Position numbers and translations under genes: made by a program. From NCBI GenBank assembly GCA_030527795.1, contig JAUNAB010000001.1:196856-260855 (forward strand): a stretch of DNA of 64,000 nt. Direction: 5' to 3'. The stretch comes from Pasteurellaceae bacterium. Its GTDB lineage: Bacteria > Pseudomonadota > Gammaproteobacteria > Enterobacterales > Pasteurellaceae. The notes beneath the pieces were generated by a model. The model was given only the letters and a program-made list of their open reading frames with translations, was not told the origin of the DNA and ran no database searches. Shown here piece after piece: positions 21,928 to 31,700 of the stretch (positions within the stretch are counted from its first letter, which is position 1; each line of letters begins with the position of its first letter).

Positions 21928-23013
21928 TTACTTAACTAAATTAATCAAATAGCCATAATGTTGAGCTTCCATTTGCTCAAGAGGAATAAATTTAATTGAC
22001 GCACTATTGATACAATAACGCAATCCGCCTTTATCTTTCGGACCATCATCAAAAACATGACCTAAATGTGCTTGCCCACTGCGACTAATAACTTCAGTAC
22101 GTGTCATATTGAAGCTATGGTCTTCACTGTAAGTAACAACATCTTTAATGATAGGTTGAGTAAAGCTCGGCCAGCCACAACCAGACTGAAATTTATCTTT
22201 AGATGAAAAGAGCGGTTCACCCGTGGTAATATCAACATAAATCCCGGGGTTAAAATTATCCCAATATTCGTTACTAAAAGAATGTTCCGTATTCTTATTT
22301 TGAGTAACACTATATTGAAGCGGTGTTAGTTTTGCCTTTAACTCGGCATCGGTTGGTTTTGGATAATCTTTAGGATCAATAATAATTTGATTCGCTTGAG
22401 TTAAATCAATATGGCAATAGCCATTTGGATTTTTTTTCAAATAATCTTGGTGATAATCTTCCGCAACAATATAATTGCGTAATGGCTCAACTTCAACTTG
22501 AATTTTATCCTTATATTTTTGTTGTTGAATCTGAATTGCGTGTAAAATAATGTCCTTATCTTTTTCATTTTGATAATAAATCCCCGTACGATATTGACGA
22601 CCGCGATCATTACCTTGCTGATTAATACTCGTTGGATCAATTACTTTAAAATAATATTGCAATAATTTATCTAATGAAACTTGGTTGGCATCATAAATTA
22701 CACGTACAGTTTCAGCATGATCTGTACCGTGAATTAATTGATAATTTGTTGTTGAAGTTTTCCCATTTGCATAGCCCGAAATAGCATCTTTTACACCATA
22801 GATTTTTTCCATATAGCCTTCGACTCCCCAAAAACAGCCTCCAGCGAGATAAATCTCCCGAATATCTTGCGATTTATTTGAATTATCCTTAGTCATATTA
22901 GTATTACTCCCAGTTGTTGTTGAACTTAAAGCAGTTGTTGCCATTGCAAAATCAGTTATTGAGAAAACTGACAGAGCAGTCATTGATACAAAAAATAGTT
23001 TATAACGTCTCAT
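21928..23013 (-). CDS. msrAB: Fused periplasmic methionine sulfoxide reductase MsrAB
   Basis: A 361-residue exported bifunctional repair enzyme. After a signal peptide (residues 1 to about 24) and a Ser/Thr/Asn-rich linker comes MsrA, with catalytic Cys60 in GGCFWG and the EDYHQDY region, which reduces Met-S-sulfoxide. The MsrB domain follows, with SGCGWPSF and catalytic Cys334 in RYCIN, acting on Met-R-sulfoxide. The ATG at 23013 is chosen for its GGAG site seven bases upstream; a GTG at 23040 is in frame but lacks one. In Haemophilus influenzae the homologous operon is reported to be controlled by the ECF sigma factor RpoE2, a homologue of which lies at 41772. Confidence 0.95.
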   Translation of the reverse strand: MRRYKLFFVSMTALSVFSITDFAMATTALSSTTTGSNTNMTKDNSNKSQDIREIYLAGGCFWGVEGYMEKIYGVKDAISGYANGKTSTTNYQLIHGTDHAETVRVIYDANQVSLDKLLQYYFKVIDPTSINQQGNDRGRQYRTGIYYQNEKDKDIILHAIQIQQQKYKDKIQVEVEPLRNYIVAEDYHQDYLKKNPNGYCHIDLTQANQIIIDPKDYPKPTDAELKAKLTPLQYSVTQNKNTEHSFSNEYWDNFNPGIYVDITTGEPLFSSKDKFQSGCGWPSFTQPIIKDVVTYSEDHSFNMTRTEVISRSGQAHLGHVFDDGPKDKGGLRYCINSASIKFIPLEQMEAQHYGYLINLVK

Positions 23014-23065
23014 TTCATTCTCCAAATTTAATCCTATCACAACGCAGACAAATTAATGCGTTATG

Positions 23066-23087
23066 TTGGTTAGTCGAACTAATCCAA
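23066..23087. promoter_or_regulatory. Imperfect palindrome upstream of msrAB
   Basis: Arms TTGGTTAGT and ACTAATCCAA flank CGA, with one unpaired base, about 54 bases before the msrAB start. On the msrAB strand it contains CGACTAACC, close to CGACTAATC upstream of the methionine-rich lipoprotein gene at 42376. It may be an operator or part of an ECF promoter. Confidence 0.4.
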
Positions 23088-23527
23088 TAAATCTGACAAT
23101 CAATTTTAAAAATTTCTAAATGTAACATCTATCATTTATTGAGCAATTTTCATTATGACGACGTCACTTAGACTTTATTTTTATTAGATTGATATATTAA
23201 TCCGATTTAATCATAAAGGAATGATTTCTTATAACGAGCAAAAAGTGACGCGCTACTATATTATTTAACATAATACACATTATGCGAAATTGGTAACAAG
23301 GTAAGTAAAAACTACGGGTTAGTAAAATCACAGACTTATAAACAGCTTCGTCTGACTAGCGAAACAAGACAAAATCAAGATATAGGAAAGGTTTTAAAAC
23401 GATTTTTTGGGAGGTTATTCGTTATTAGGGATAAATGTCAGTGATTTGTAAAAGTAGATTATCTATATATCTTCGTCTTATGAAGATTAAGATTGGGCGT
23501 TTGATAATGACGGAATGCTAACGCGGT

Positions 23528-23555
23528 AAATGGATTCTTAGATAAGAATCCATTT
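23528..23555. repeat. Perfect inverted repeat (hairpin)
   Basis: Arms AAATGGATTCTTA and TAAGAATCCATTT flank only GA, making a 13-base perfect inverted repeat. There is no T run on either strand, so it is not a standard terminator. Confidence 0.7.
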
Positions 23556-23665
23556 GAAAAAGAGTTGACAATGACTGTTCAATGCTTTAGAACTACGTAG
23601 GTTGTACTGGATAATATGCAGTAAATAGGCGTATTACATATTTTTAATATTTCTGAGGAAAAACT

Positions 23666-23737
23666 ATAACTTTAGCAACAGGTGCTTTACTGATTTTTTT
23701 AGTCATCTATATAGGAATTAAAATCGGTTTAAAATAG
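23666..23737 (+). pseudogene. Possible 23-residue membrane peptide lacking a normal start
   Basis: A 23-codon frame reading TLATGALLIFLVIYIGIKIGLK after its first codon, a single hydrophobic helix ending in Lys and closed by TAG. GAGGAA lies just upstream at normal spacing, but the codon at the start position is ATA rather than ATG. It may be a small membrane protein that lost its start, one using a rare start, or chance. The TTGACA promoter at 23565 would read into it. Confidence 0.3.
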
Positions 23738-23777
23738 AACCAGCAATCTATTATTACTATTTTTAATCGATTTCCTT

Positions 23778-25208
23778 CTAACTCAATAAAATTTTACCAT
23801 ACTCATAAACTTGATTTAGCAGTGCTAATTTTTCTGCGTCATTTGAATTTTCTTCTATTAGTTGCTGTAAACCGCGGCCAAAATCTTCCGCGGTTTGTTC
23901 TAATTTTTTGTGACGATATTTTTGCCAGCGGATTTGCTCTGCTCGACTTAACGTTTTATAGAAATGGCGGGCACGGTAATGAAATAATAATTCAGGAATA
24001 CGTTTATCTTTAAAGGTTAAATTGTTTTCTGCTAATTTCTCAGGCGGTAATTGGCGTAAAATAGCCATATTTTTTTTATCAGCATTATCAAAAAAGCCGT
24101 TGTATAATTCAGTTTCAACGTTTTCACTTGGCTCAAATTCGCGTTCATCTGTGAAAATTTGAATAACTTTTTCACGAATATCCGTTGAATTGCGTAATAA
24201 TTTCAAATTTGATAAACAGGCATTTCGATCGATGCCTAGACGTTGTGCCGTTTCAGGTAGCAAGGTGTTAGCGGGGGCTAAAATTGGGCATTTATTAATA
24301 TGCACTAATTTTAAGGGAACAGGCAGAATATCATTTTGCTCTAATTCGGCTTTTTTGGTATAAAGATTGACACGTAATTGATCCGCGGTTTTATGTAATA
24401 AATCGTCAATATTGCCCATTAAATCGCATACAATCACGGCATTTTGATTGGTCGGATGCCAAGCTAATGGCACCACCCAACTGGTATTGCCACGGTAGTT
24501 GCCTAACATACCAGAAACGTGAACTAGTGGTGTTAATCCGCCTACATCAATGAGTTTTTCCACTTCCTTTTTATGACGTAACTCAAAGAAATACTGGAAC
24601 AGTTTCGGCTGTTTTTGTTTAATTAATTTTGCCATTTCAATGGTCGCATACACATCAGCCATTGCATCATGTGCATTGCTGTGTTCGATGCCATTTACCG
24701 CGGTCAATTTTTCTAAGCGAAAGCTAGGCATTCCGTCATCATCAAATGCCCAATTAATGCCTTCTGGGCGTAAAGCGTAACAAGCTCGAACCAAGTCCAG
24801 TAAATCCCAACGGGAATTGCCATTTTTCCAACTGTATTCGTAGGGATCGATAAAATTGCGATAAAAGGTATAACGGGTCATTTCATCATCATAACGGATA
24901 TTATTAAAGCCCATTATACAGATATTAGGTTGGCTAAATTCTTGTAAAATACGTTGAGCAAATTCAGGCTCCGAAACACCTTTTTTATTACATTCTTGGG
25001 GGGTAATCCCCGTGACCAATACGGCTTCAGGCGATGGCAAATAATCATTGGTTTGCTTGCAGTACAGCATGACAGGCTCACCAATGATATTAAAGTCTTT
25101 ATCGGTTCGAATGCCTGCAAATTGGGCAGGACGATCTTTCGCTGGGCTTACGCCGAAACTTTCATAATCATAAATAAAAAAACTCAAATCGTCTTGCCAA
25201 TTTTGCAT
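23778..25208 (-). CDS. sbcB: Exodeoxyribonuclease I
   Basis: A 3'-to-5' single-strand DNA exonuclease of recombination and mismatch repair. The 476 residues match ExoI. The DEDD nuclease domain shows FFIYDYESFG (residues about 11-20, D and E ligands), the second Asp region GFNNIRYDDEMTRYTFYRN, and NAHDAMADVYATIEMA. The SH3-like and helical C-terminal domains follow. Its start lies 12 bases after the EamA transporter stop, so the two are probably co-transcribed. Confidence 0.97.
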   Translation of the reverse strand: MQNWQDDLSFFIYDYESFGVSPAKDRPAQFAGIRTDKDFNIIGEPVMLYCKQTNDYLPSPEAVLVTGITPQECNKKGVSEPEFAQRILQEFSQPNICIMGFNNIRYDDEMTRYTFYRNFIDPYEYSWKNGNSRWDLLDLVRACYALRPEGINWAFDDDGMPSFRLEKLTAVNGIEHSNAHDAMADVYATIEMAKLIKQKQPKLFQYFFELRHKKEVEKLIDVGGLTPLVHVSGMLGNYRGNTSWVVPLAWHPTNQNAVIVCDLMGNIDDLLHKTADQLRVNLYTKKAELEQNDILPVPLKLVHINKCPILAPANTLLPETAQRLGIDRNACLSNLKLLRNSTDIREKVIQIFTDEREFEPSENVETELYNGFFDNADKKNMAILRQLPPEKLAENNLTFKDKRIPELLFHYRARHFYKTLSRAEQIRWQKYRHKKLEQTAEDFGRGLQQLIEENSNDAEKLALLNQVYEYGKILLS

Positions 25209-25220
25209 TGCTATTCCTTC

Positions 25221-26099
25221 CTAAGCGAATAATTTTTCTGCGTATAATAATATGATTGCCACTAAGCTCAATAGAACCCCAACAATGTTGACTTTGCTGA
25301 GTTGCTCTTTGAAAATAAATGCCCCAATAATTGCACCAAGGCAAATAACCCCTAGATCCATACCGGCAAAAACAACCGTTGGACTATCGTGGAAGAATTG
25401 GTGTGCTTTGATATAAAAAAGAATATTAAAGAAATTTAAGCAACCTAAAATCACGCCGCCGACAAAGCTCGGAACAGTCCAAACCGTGCGTTTTATCATT
25501 AAATAAATAAACATAATCACGCAAGCTAAGACGAAAGAAATGAACAGCGTGGTTGGAAATGCACCGCCCATTTTGGCGATAATCTTAAATAAAATACCGA
25601 TCGTGCCGTAACCAAACCAAACCAAGATTAAAAAGAGAAAACCTTTGAGCATCGTTGATTTTTCATCTACTACTCTGCTCGGTTTTAATAACAAACAAAA
25701 TAGTGCAACAAAAGCAAATACCACGCCAATTATTCTGATTTGAGTTAAATTTTCACCAAATAAAAAGACCGCGGCAATAATTTGTAAAAATAATGCAAGA
25801 CGTTGAGCAGCATCGGCTCGCACAATTCCTGCATAATCAACGGCTTTTGACATAAATATAAAAACCGCGGGCAATAAAATGCCCAAACTGACAAAGATAG
25901 GCATTGCGGGGCTTGTAATAAAGAAATCGGTAAAACTTAATCCATTAAAATTCGGTTGCAGTAACCCATAGCATAACCCTATTGCAACAATATAGTTTAC
26001 GGCAACGGCTTGGTTTACTGCAATTTTAAATTTCGGTGCAAGTTTGAGTAATACAGAAACACAAACACTAAACAAAATAGCTAAAATAAGATTGTACAT
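25221..26099 (-). CDS. EamA/DMT-superfamily transporter
   Basis: A 292-residue membrane protein with about ten hydrophobic segments in two homologous halves, typical of drug/metabolite transporters with EamA domains. A conserved-type end motif reads AIIGAFIFKEQLSKVNIVGVLLSLVAIILLY. The substrate is unknown. The start has a good AAGGAA site. It is followed closely by sbcB, and its promoter region contains a perfect 18-base tandem duplication. Confidence 0.85.
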   Translation of the reverse strand: MYNLILAILFSVCVSVLLKLAPKFKIAVNQAVAVNYIVAIGLCYGLLQPNFNGLSFTDFFITSPAMPIFVSLGILLPAVFIFMSKAVDYAGIVRADAAQRLALFLQIIAAVFLFGENLTQIRIIGVVFAFVALFCLLLKPSRVVDEKSTMLKGFLFLILVWFGYGTIGILFKIIAKMGGAFPTTLFISFVLACVIMFIYLMIKRTVWTVPSFVGGVILGCLNFFNILFYIKAHQFFHDSPTVVFAGMDLGVICLGAIIGAFIFKEQLSKVNIVGVLLSLVAIILLYAEKLFA

Positions 26100-26114
26100 T
26101 GAATTTCCTTAATG

Positions 26115-26150
26115 TTTTCTTATATAAAATGGTTTTCTTATATAAAATGG
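26115..26150. repeat. Perfect 18-base tandem duplication in promoter region
   Basis: TTTTCTTATATAAAATGG occurs twice back to back (26115-26132, 26133-26150), 15-51 bases upstream of the EamA start. On the minus strand each copy contains a TATATAAG stretch that could act as a -10 element, so the promoter may be duplicated. Confidence 0.85.
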
Positions 26151-26170
26151 AATTGATTTTCCATTTTATT
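26145..26170. repeat. Short inverted repeat overlapping the tandem duplication
   Basis: AAAATGGAA / TTCCATTTT arms flank about six bases. Possibly an attenuator or transcription barrier between the divergent EamA and receptor genes; no strong T run follows. Confidence 0.35.
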
Positions 26171-26264
26171 TCAACTTTATTATGGCAGAAAATACCATAA
26201 ATTTATAGTTAAATAGAATGTTTCTTGTGCTAAACATTCCATTGAACGCCACTTATATCGCAAA

Positions 26265-26279
26265 TAAAAATAATTATCA
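26265..26279 (+). promoter_or_regulatory. Candidate Fur box upstream of the TonB receptor
   Basis: TAAAAATAATTATCA matches the 7-1-7 Fur consensus TGATAATnATTATCA at 12 of 14 defined positions, with the right half perfect. It lies about 195 bases before the receptor's ATG at 26475, next to a possible -35 TTGAAT. Fur control is expected for haem receptors. Support is sequence resemblance only. Confidence 0.55.
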
Positions 26280-26474
26280 ATATTGAATATGGTTATCGAT
26301 ATGTTAAACTAATGCACAAGAATAAGAAATCACATTCCCTTTTCATTTAAACAGAAAATGTGTTTGTTATCAAAGTATATGCCTTATAAAAATACGACAT
26401 CTTATTCTCAATTTTCCGCAAATTATGCTGTATCTTTTTGCATCTTATTTATGGACTTCTAAGGAGATTTATCA
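26280..26474. promoter_or_regulatory. Leader of the TonB receptor
   Basis: An AT-rich leader with a clear AAGGAG ribosome-binding site at about 26461-26466, eight bases before the ATG at 26475. I see no repeat tract of the phase-variation type used by Haemophilus haemoglobin receptors. Confidence 0.4.
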
Positions 26475-28724
26475 ATGCACTGCAATGATTTACATTCAAC
26501 CCTTCCTCAAAAAAGAAAATACAGATTAAACCCGATTTTCTGTACTTTTTCAAACATCTGCTCTAATGTTGCTTTCCACACATACCTTTGCTCAAGAAAA
26601 TAACGAGCTAAAGCAACCTACGGAGCAACTCGCCCCAATCAATGTGATTTCAAACCAAGAAGTTGGTTATGAATATAGTGGATTAGTGACTGATGAACGT
26701 AAGATAATTACGAGCAATAAAAATTTAATTACCAATAATCACGATCTTGTTCACAATAGCACTGATCTTGGTATTCCTGAAATTGGTCGTTATGGTAGCC
26801 AAGGATTTAATATCCGTGGTGTTGAGGGTAACCGTGTCGCAATTGAAGTTGATGGCATAGAACAAGAACAATCCAATATTTATCCTGCGTACGATTTTCA
26901 TAATAACTCCCGTGTAGATATTGATACCGAATTAATGCGAACAGTAGATATTAATAAAGGCGGTAATCCCTTTAGTGCAAATAGTGGCTTGGGTGGATTA
27001 GTCAGTTATAAAACGAAAAATGCCGATGATCTTTTGTTAGATAGGCATCCTGTTGGCGTATATTTGAAAAATACCTATAACGGAAAATACAAACAATGGA
27101 TCAACACCGCAGGCGGTGCGTTTGCAACTCGATATGTTGATGGGTTAATGTTATATAGCCACCGACAAGGTCATGAAACTCAAATTGAACGCTATGATAA
27201 TGGCTCTCATATTGGTCCTGAACGTTCTTTACCGAACCCTTATGAACAAAGACAATATAATTATTTAGCAAAATTGGGCTTTAACTTAAATCCAGAAAAT
27301 CGCATTGATTTAAAATTAGATAAACAGCACAACAAAACGAATGGTTATGAATTAACCCAAGAATCATTGCCTTATAACAAAATCGCCGATTTACAAGAAC
27401 GGAAAAGTTATACAATAAATTATAGCTATATGCCAGTAAATAAATGGTTTAATCTCGCTAAAATTGGATTTACTCATCAACAAACCCTTTTTGAAGGGAA
27501 TAATACTTATGGGCAAATCGCTGACAATGAGAGTAATAATGTTTATTCTACCAAGTTAAATCAAATTAATGGGCAATTTAACTTCAGTCCGATTACGATT
27601 TATCGTAGTGAACATAATTTCAATATAAGTTCGCTTTATAATAAACATGATTTTAAAACCCATCGGATCCGTCATAGAGATAATGAATATACTGAACAGC
27701 AAACCCCAGTAAAAACCAACCGATTTAATCTCTCTTTTAGCGATAGAATGAGTTTTAATAATGGCATTTCAGCTTATGCATCCTTACATTACGATCCTTA
27801 CATTACGATCGCTATAAGACCGATTCAAAAAGTGAATTACAAACAACACATTTATCCGTTCTAAGTGGTGGTGCAGGAATTGATTTCCCACTTATGCGTG
27901 ATTGGAGTTTGGGATATAGTTATAACCGAGGTTTCCGTGCGCCAAATGATTCTGAAATGCGATTTGGTGGCGATCTCAATATACATGGCGTAGTGGCAAA
28001 TATTAAACTTAATCCAAATTTAAAACCTGAATACAGTGATACACATCAAGTCTTGCTAAAAGGTAATGGGGATTGGGGAAATTTATTTGTAACGGGTTAC
28101 TACACTAAATATAAAGATCTCATTGAATTTGTTGATTATAACAAAGATTCTGAAGAGTCCTATTCCCAATATACCAACACACCAACTGCCAAAGTGTACG
28201 GTGTTGATATTACGGGTAAATTGAGATTAGCTTACTTTATTCCGCAGTTACCTGAAGGGCTTAATTTAACTGGTGGGCTAGGTGTTGCACATGGTTCTAA
28301 AGGAAAGCAAAGTTTGCTTTCTGTTCAGCCACTACGTGCACTCTTTGGTGTTGAATATATTGCACCAAATGATGATTGGTCAGTAGCATTCTTAGGGCAA
28401 TATCATCATGCGAAGAAAGCAAAAGACACAATTCATCTTGGCTTTGATCCTGATGCTTATGAAGATGTGTTAATGCCAGCTGCACATCTTAGCCCGTCTT
28501 ACACAATCTTTGATTTAGTCGGACGCAAAAATTTTGGCAAACATGCGAGTATCAGCCTTGGCGTATATAATCTTTTCAATAAGCAATACTACTCCTGGGA
28601 TAGCTTACGCACCTTGATCAATTCAGGAGCAGAAAGTAATTCCATCGGCGAGAAAGGAGAAGGTATTGAACGATTCCGCGGAGCAAAACGCTATGTTATG
28701 GCATCAGTAGAATTGAAATTCTAA
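26475..28724 (+). pseudogene. TonB-dependent haem/haemoglobin-type receptor, broken by two frameshifts
   Basis: Outer-membrane receptor of the haemoglobin/transferrin/lactoferrin family. The plug region has GFNIRGVEGNRVAIEVDGIEQ. The barrel carries GFRAPND and NPNLKPE, the FRAP and NPNL boxes of haem receptors, with a histidine (NIHG) between them. It ends YNLFNKQYYSWDSLR and a terminal Phe. The reading frame is broken twice. The ATG at 26475 has a strong AAGGAG site, but its frame stops near 26600; signal-peptide and mature sequence (MLLSTHTFAQENN) continue in the +1 frame from before 26566. A second break at 27782-27809 is a 14-base tandem duplication; removing one copy restores LHYDRYKTDSKSELQ. 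The larger open segments are 26566-27864 and 27894-28724. The receptor is probably inactive in this strain. Confidence 0.88.
27782..27809 (+). repeat. 14-base tandem duplication causing a frameshift
   Basis: CCTTACATTACGAT occurs twice in direct succession inside the TonB receptor. The extra 14 bases shift the frame and give a stop at 27862-27864; deleting one copy restores a continuous barrel sequence. Confidence 0.93.
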
Positions 28725-28730
28725 TAAAAT

Positions 28731-28777
28731 AAAAACCGCGGTCAAAAATTCAATCGTTTTTTTGACCGCGGTTTTTT
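28731..28777. terminator. Bidirectional paired-repeat terminator
   Basis: AAAAACCGCGGTCAAAAA / TTTTTTTGACCGCGGTTTTTTT inverted pair between the convergent receptor and mukB genes. Confidence 0.85.
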
Positions 28778-28786
28778 TATTTATCT

Positions 28787-31700
28787 CTACTCTGTTACGC
28801 CAAATCCACGCAATCCTACCACGTGAACTTGCTCTTGATTACCTGAAATTTTACGCACCAATTTATAGGTTGTGCCTTTTTCAGGGCTAATATTTTCTGG
28901 TGCGGCAATTAATAATTGCATATCCAAGCGAGCACATAATTCAAACAGGGTTGAAATGGATTGCGCATCTAACCGTGCCGCTTCATCTAAGAAGAGCAAA
29001 CGACAAGGAATGATGTCTTTGCCACGGATACGACGGCTTTCTTCTTCCCAACTTTGCACCACCATTAAGAGAATAGACATCCCCGTACCAATGGCTTCCC
29101 CTGTTGATAACGCCCCGCTTTCTGCGCGTAGCCAACCATCTGCACCACGATACACTTCAACTTCAAGATCTAAATAATTGCGATAATCTAACAATTCTTC
29201 CCCAATAGTTTGAGCGGTACGTTGCCCCATATCAATATGTGGATTAATGCGTTGATACAATTTCGCAATCGCTTCAGAAAACGTCATTCTATTATCATTG
29301 AACAAGTCTTGATATTCATTTTGATTGCCTGATAAAGCATCAAGCAAAATCGCGTGCGTATCGCGGATATTGACCACTAAACGCACTGATTTGACTTGAC
29401 CAAATGCGATATTTTGTAGTCCTTGGTTGAGTAAGCGAATACGATTTTGCTCACGCTGAATCGTTTTACGCATAATGTTCGCCACACTTTCCGAACTAAT
29501 TGCCAATTTTTGTTCACGGTTAGTTAGTTCATCGGTTAAACGTGATAATTCAATTTCCATTTGCTCAATCGCATCAATGGGATCATCCGTTTTAATAATA
29601 TCTTGGCGAATCCGCTCGCGTAAATGTTGATAAACAGCAATAAAGAAGCGGACTTTATTTTCAGGTTTGCGGTTATCTTCCGATAAACGTAAGCTATCGC
29701 GTAAATATTCGTTATCCGCGACCGCAGTGCGTAATGAACCTAAAGCTTTATCCGACATTGAACGCAATTCATCTGCGGATAAATAAGCTAATTCACGGCG
29801 ATTTAAGCGTTTTTCTACATCGCTATTGCGTGATAAGCGTAGCACCGCACACCAACTGATTTTTGCCTCCACCACTAATTCACGCTGTGTTTTATAGGCG
29901 CGTTCAGCTTTACTAATACGACGAGCAAGATTTTCACTTTCGCTTTCAATTAACGTTAATTGCTTTTCTAAATAGCTACGGCGTTGACGACTGGTGGACA
30001 GTTGTTGATACAATTCATCACGGCGTGCACGAGAACGTTCTTCTGCACCTTCGTCGACTCGTACGCCTAACTGGCTTGCTTCCTGGAATAGTTCATCAAG
30101 CATTTGTTTTTTACTGTCATATGAACTTTGCAATTGGATCAGCACATTGTTGTATTGACTAAATTGTGCTTGAGCCTGTTTTAATAATTCACGTTTTTGA
30201 TCACGAATAGCTTGGCTTTGCTCTAATCTTGCACGTAACTGTGCATTTAACTCATTGCTTTCATTTGAAACCGTGTCCGTATAGCTAAAATGGGCTTTAC
30301 GCTGAATAACATCAGATAACGCAAATAAACGTTGTTGAATTTGTTTTTGTTGTGTAATTGATTGAGTTAAATCTTCTTTCAAGCGTTCATAATTTTCAGG
30401 ATCGCTTTGCAAGGTTGACGCAATGGGTTCTAATTGTGACAATGTCACGCCGTGCTGACGAATAAAGATTTCATCTTGCTCGGCGAGATCTAATTGTTCA
30501 CGGCATTCATCAATTCGATCAAGTAAACTTTCATCGGCAATTAAATTTAATTTCGGCATCAATTTATTCAATTGTTGCAGACGTTCTTTCGCATTTTCTA
30601 ATTTGGCACGTAATTGCTGTTCACTGGAAATAAATTGATTCAATTCACGTTCAATTTCATTTCGCTCAGCATTTAGCTCACGCATGGTTTGTTCAGGGTT
30701 AGGCAAAAAGGCTAACGCAAGATGCAAACCAATAAATTGACTAAATTGTTGATGCAAGCGTTGGCATTTTTGCACATCAAATGCACGTTGAGCATATTGC
30801 TCAGCGATCTCTTCACGTTGAATTTGCAACTGTTCTAAATGTTTTTCACGTGCAGCACGCCCAAATAATGGAATTTCAGGGAATTTTGAATAACGCAATT
30901 CACGTTCCGAAACTTGAACAACCACGCCGTGCGACAATTCTTGTGCCGAAAAAACATTATCATCAAATTCTGCTGGATCACCTTCAATTAAATATAAATC
31001 ATCAGGGCAATCTTCTAAATTTTCTAATTGATTTTTGACCGCGGTCAAATCCCGCACCACAATCGCGTGACGAGCTGGCCCATATAATGCGGAAAAATAA
31101 GGGGCATCATCTAGTGGCACGTCATCGTATAATTCCGATAATAAAACACCACCTAAACGCTCCGCCAGTTGATTTAAACGAGGATCTTCGGAACCATCAG
31201 GTTGGCTTAAACGCGTAATTTGCTCATCTAATTGTTGACGGTGGCGTTCAAGTTGATCGCGTTGCATCGTCAATTCACGCTCTTTTTCCAACTGCGTTTG
31301 CATAAAATTGGTGACATCTTGGCTATCGCTAAATTGTTCACCACTTTGCTCTTGCAAACGTTCTAAAGCAGATTGAGCCGTTAACCACGCGGGTGCTTTA
31401 CGTGCATTATCTTCATATTGTTGGTTGAGTTGCTCACGTTTTTGACGTAATACCGAACGGGTTTCAACTTGTTCAGATAATTGTGCGGTTAAATCTTCAA
31501 CTAAATTTTCTTGCTCTGCTTGATATTCTTCTAATTCATCCGCATCTTGCAATGTTAAATCTGCACGATGGTTGAATTCATTAAGGGTACGAATTGCATT
31601 TTGTTGCTGATTGTAACGCTGTTCTAATTCATTTAATTTCGCTCGTAATTGTGGTGTTTGCTGTGCTTGTACTTTTTGGCTAGGGTATTCGCGTAATAAT

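Larger units (their letters stand above)
23088..23777. other. Gene-poor, probably decayed intergenic stretch
   Basis: About 690 bases with no convincing gene on either strand. It holds a perfect hairpin at 23528-23555, a consensus-like promoter (TTGACA at 23565-23570, 17-base spacer, TAGAAC at 23588-23593), and a short hydrophobic reading frame at 23666-23737. The rest is AT-rich with many stops in all frames. Its length and fragments suggest gene loss. Confidence 0.5.
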
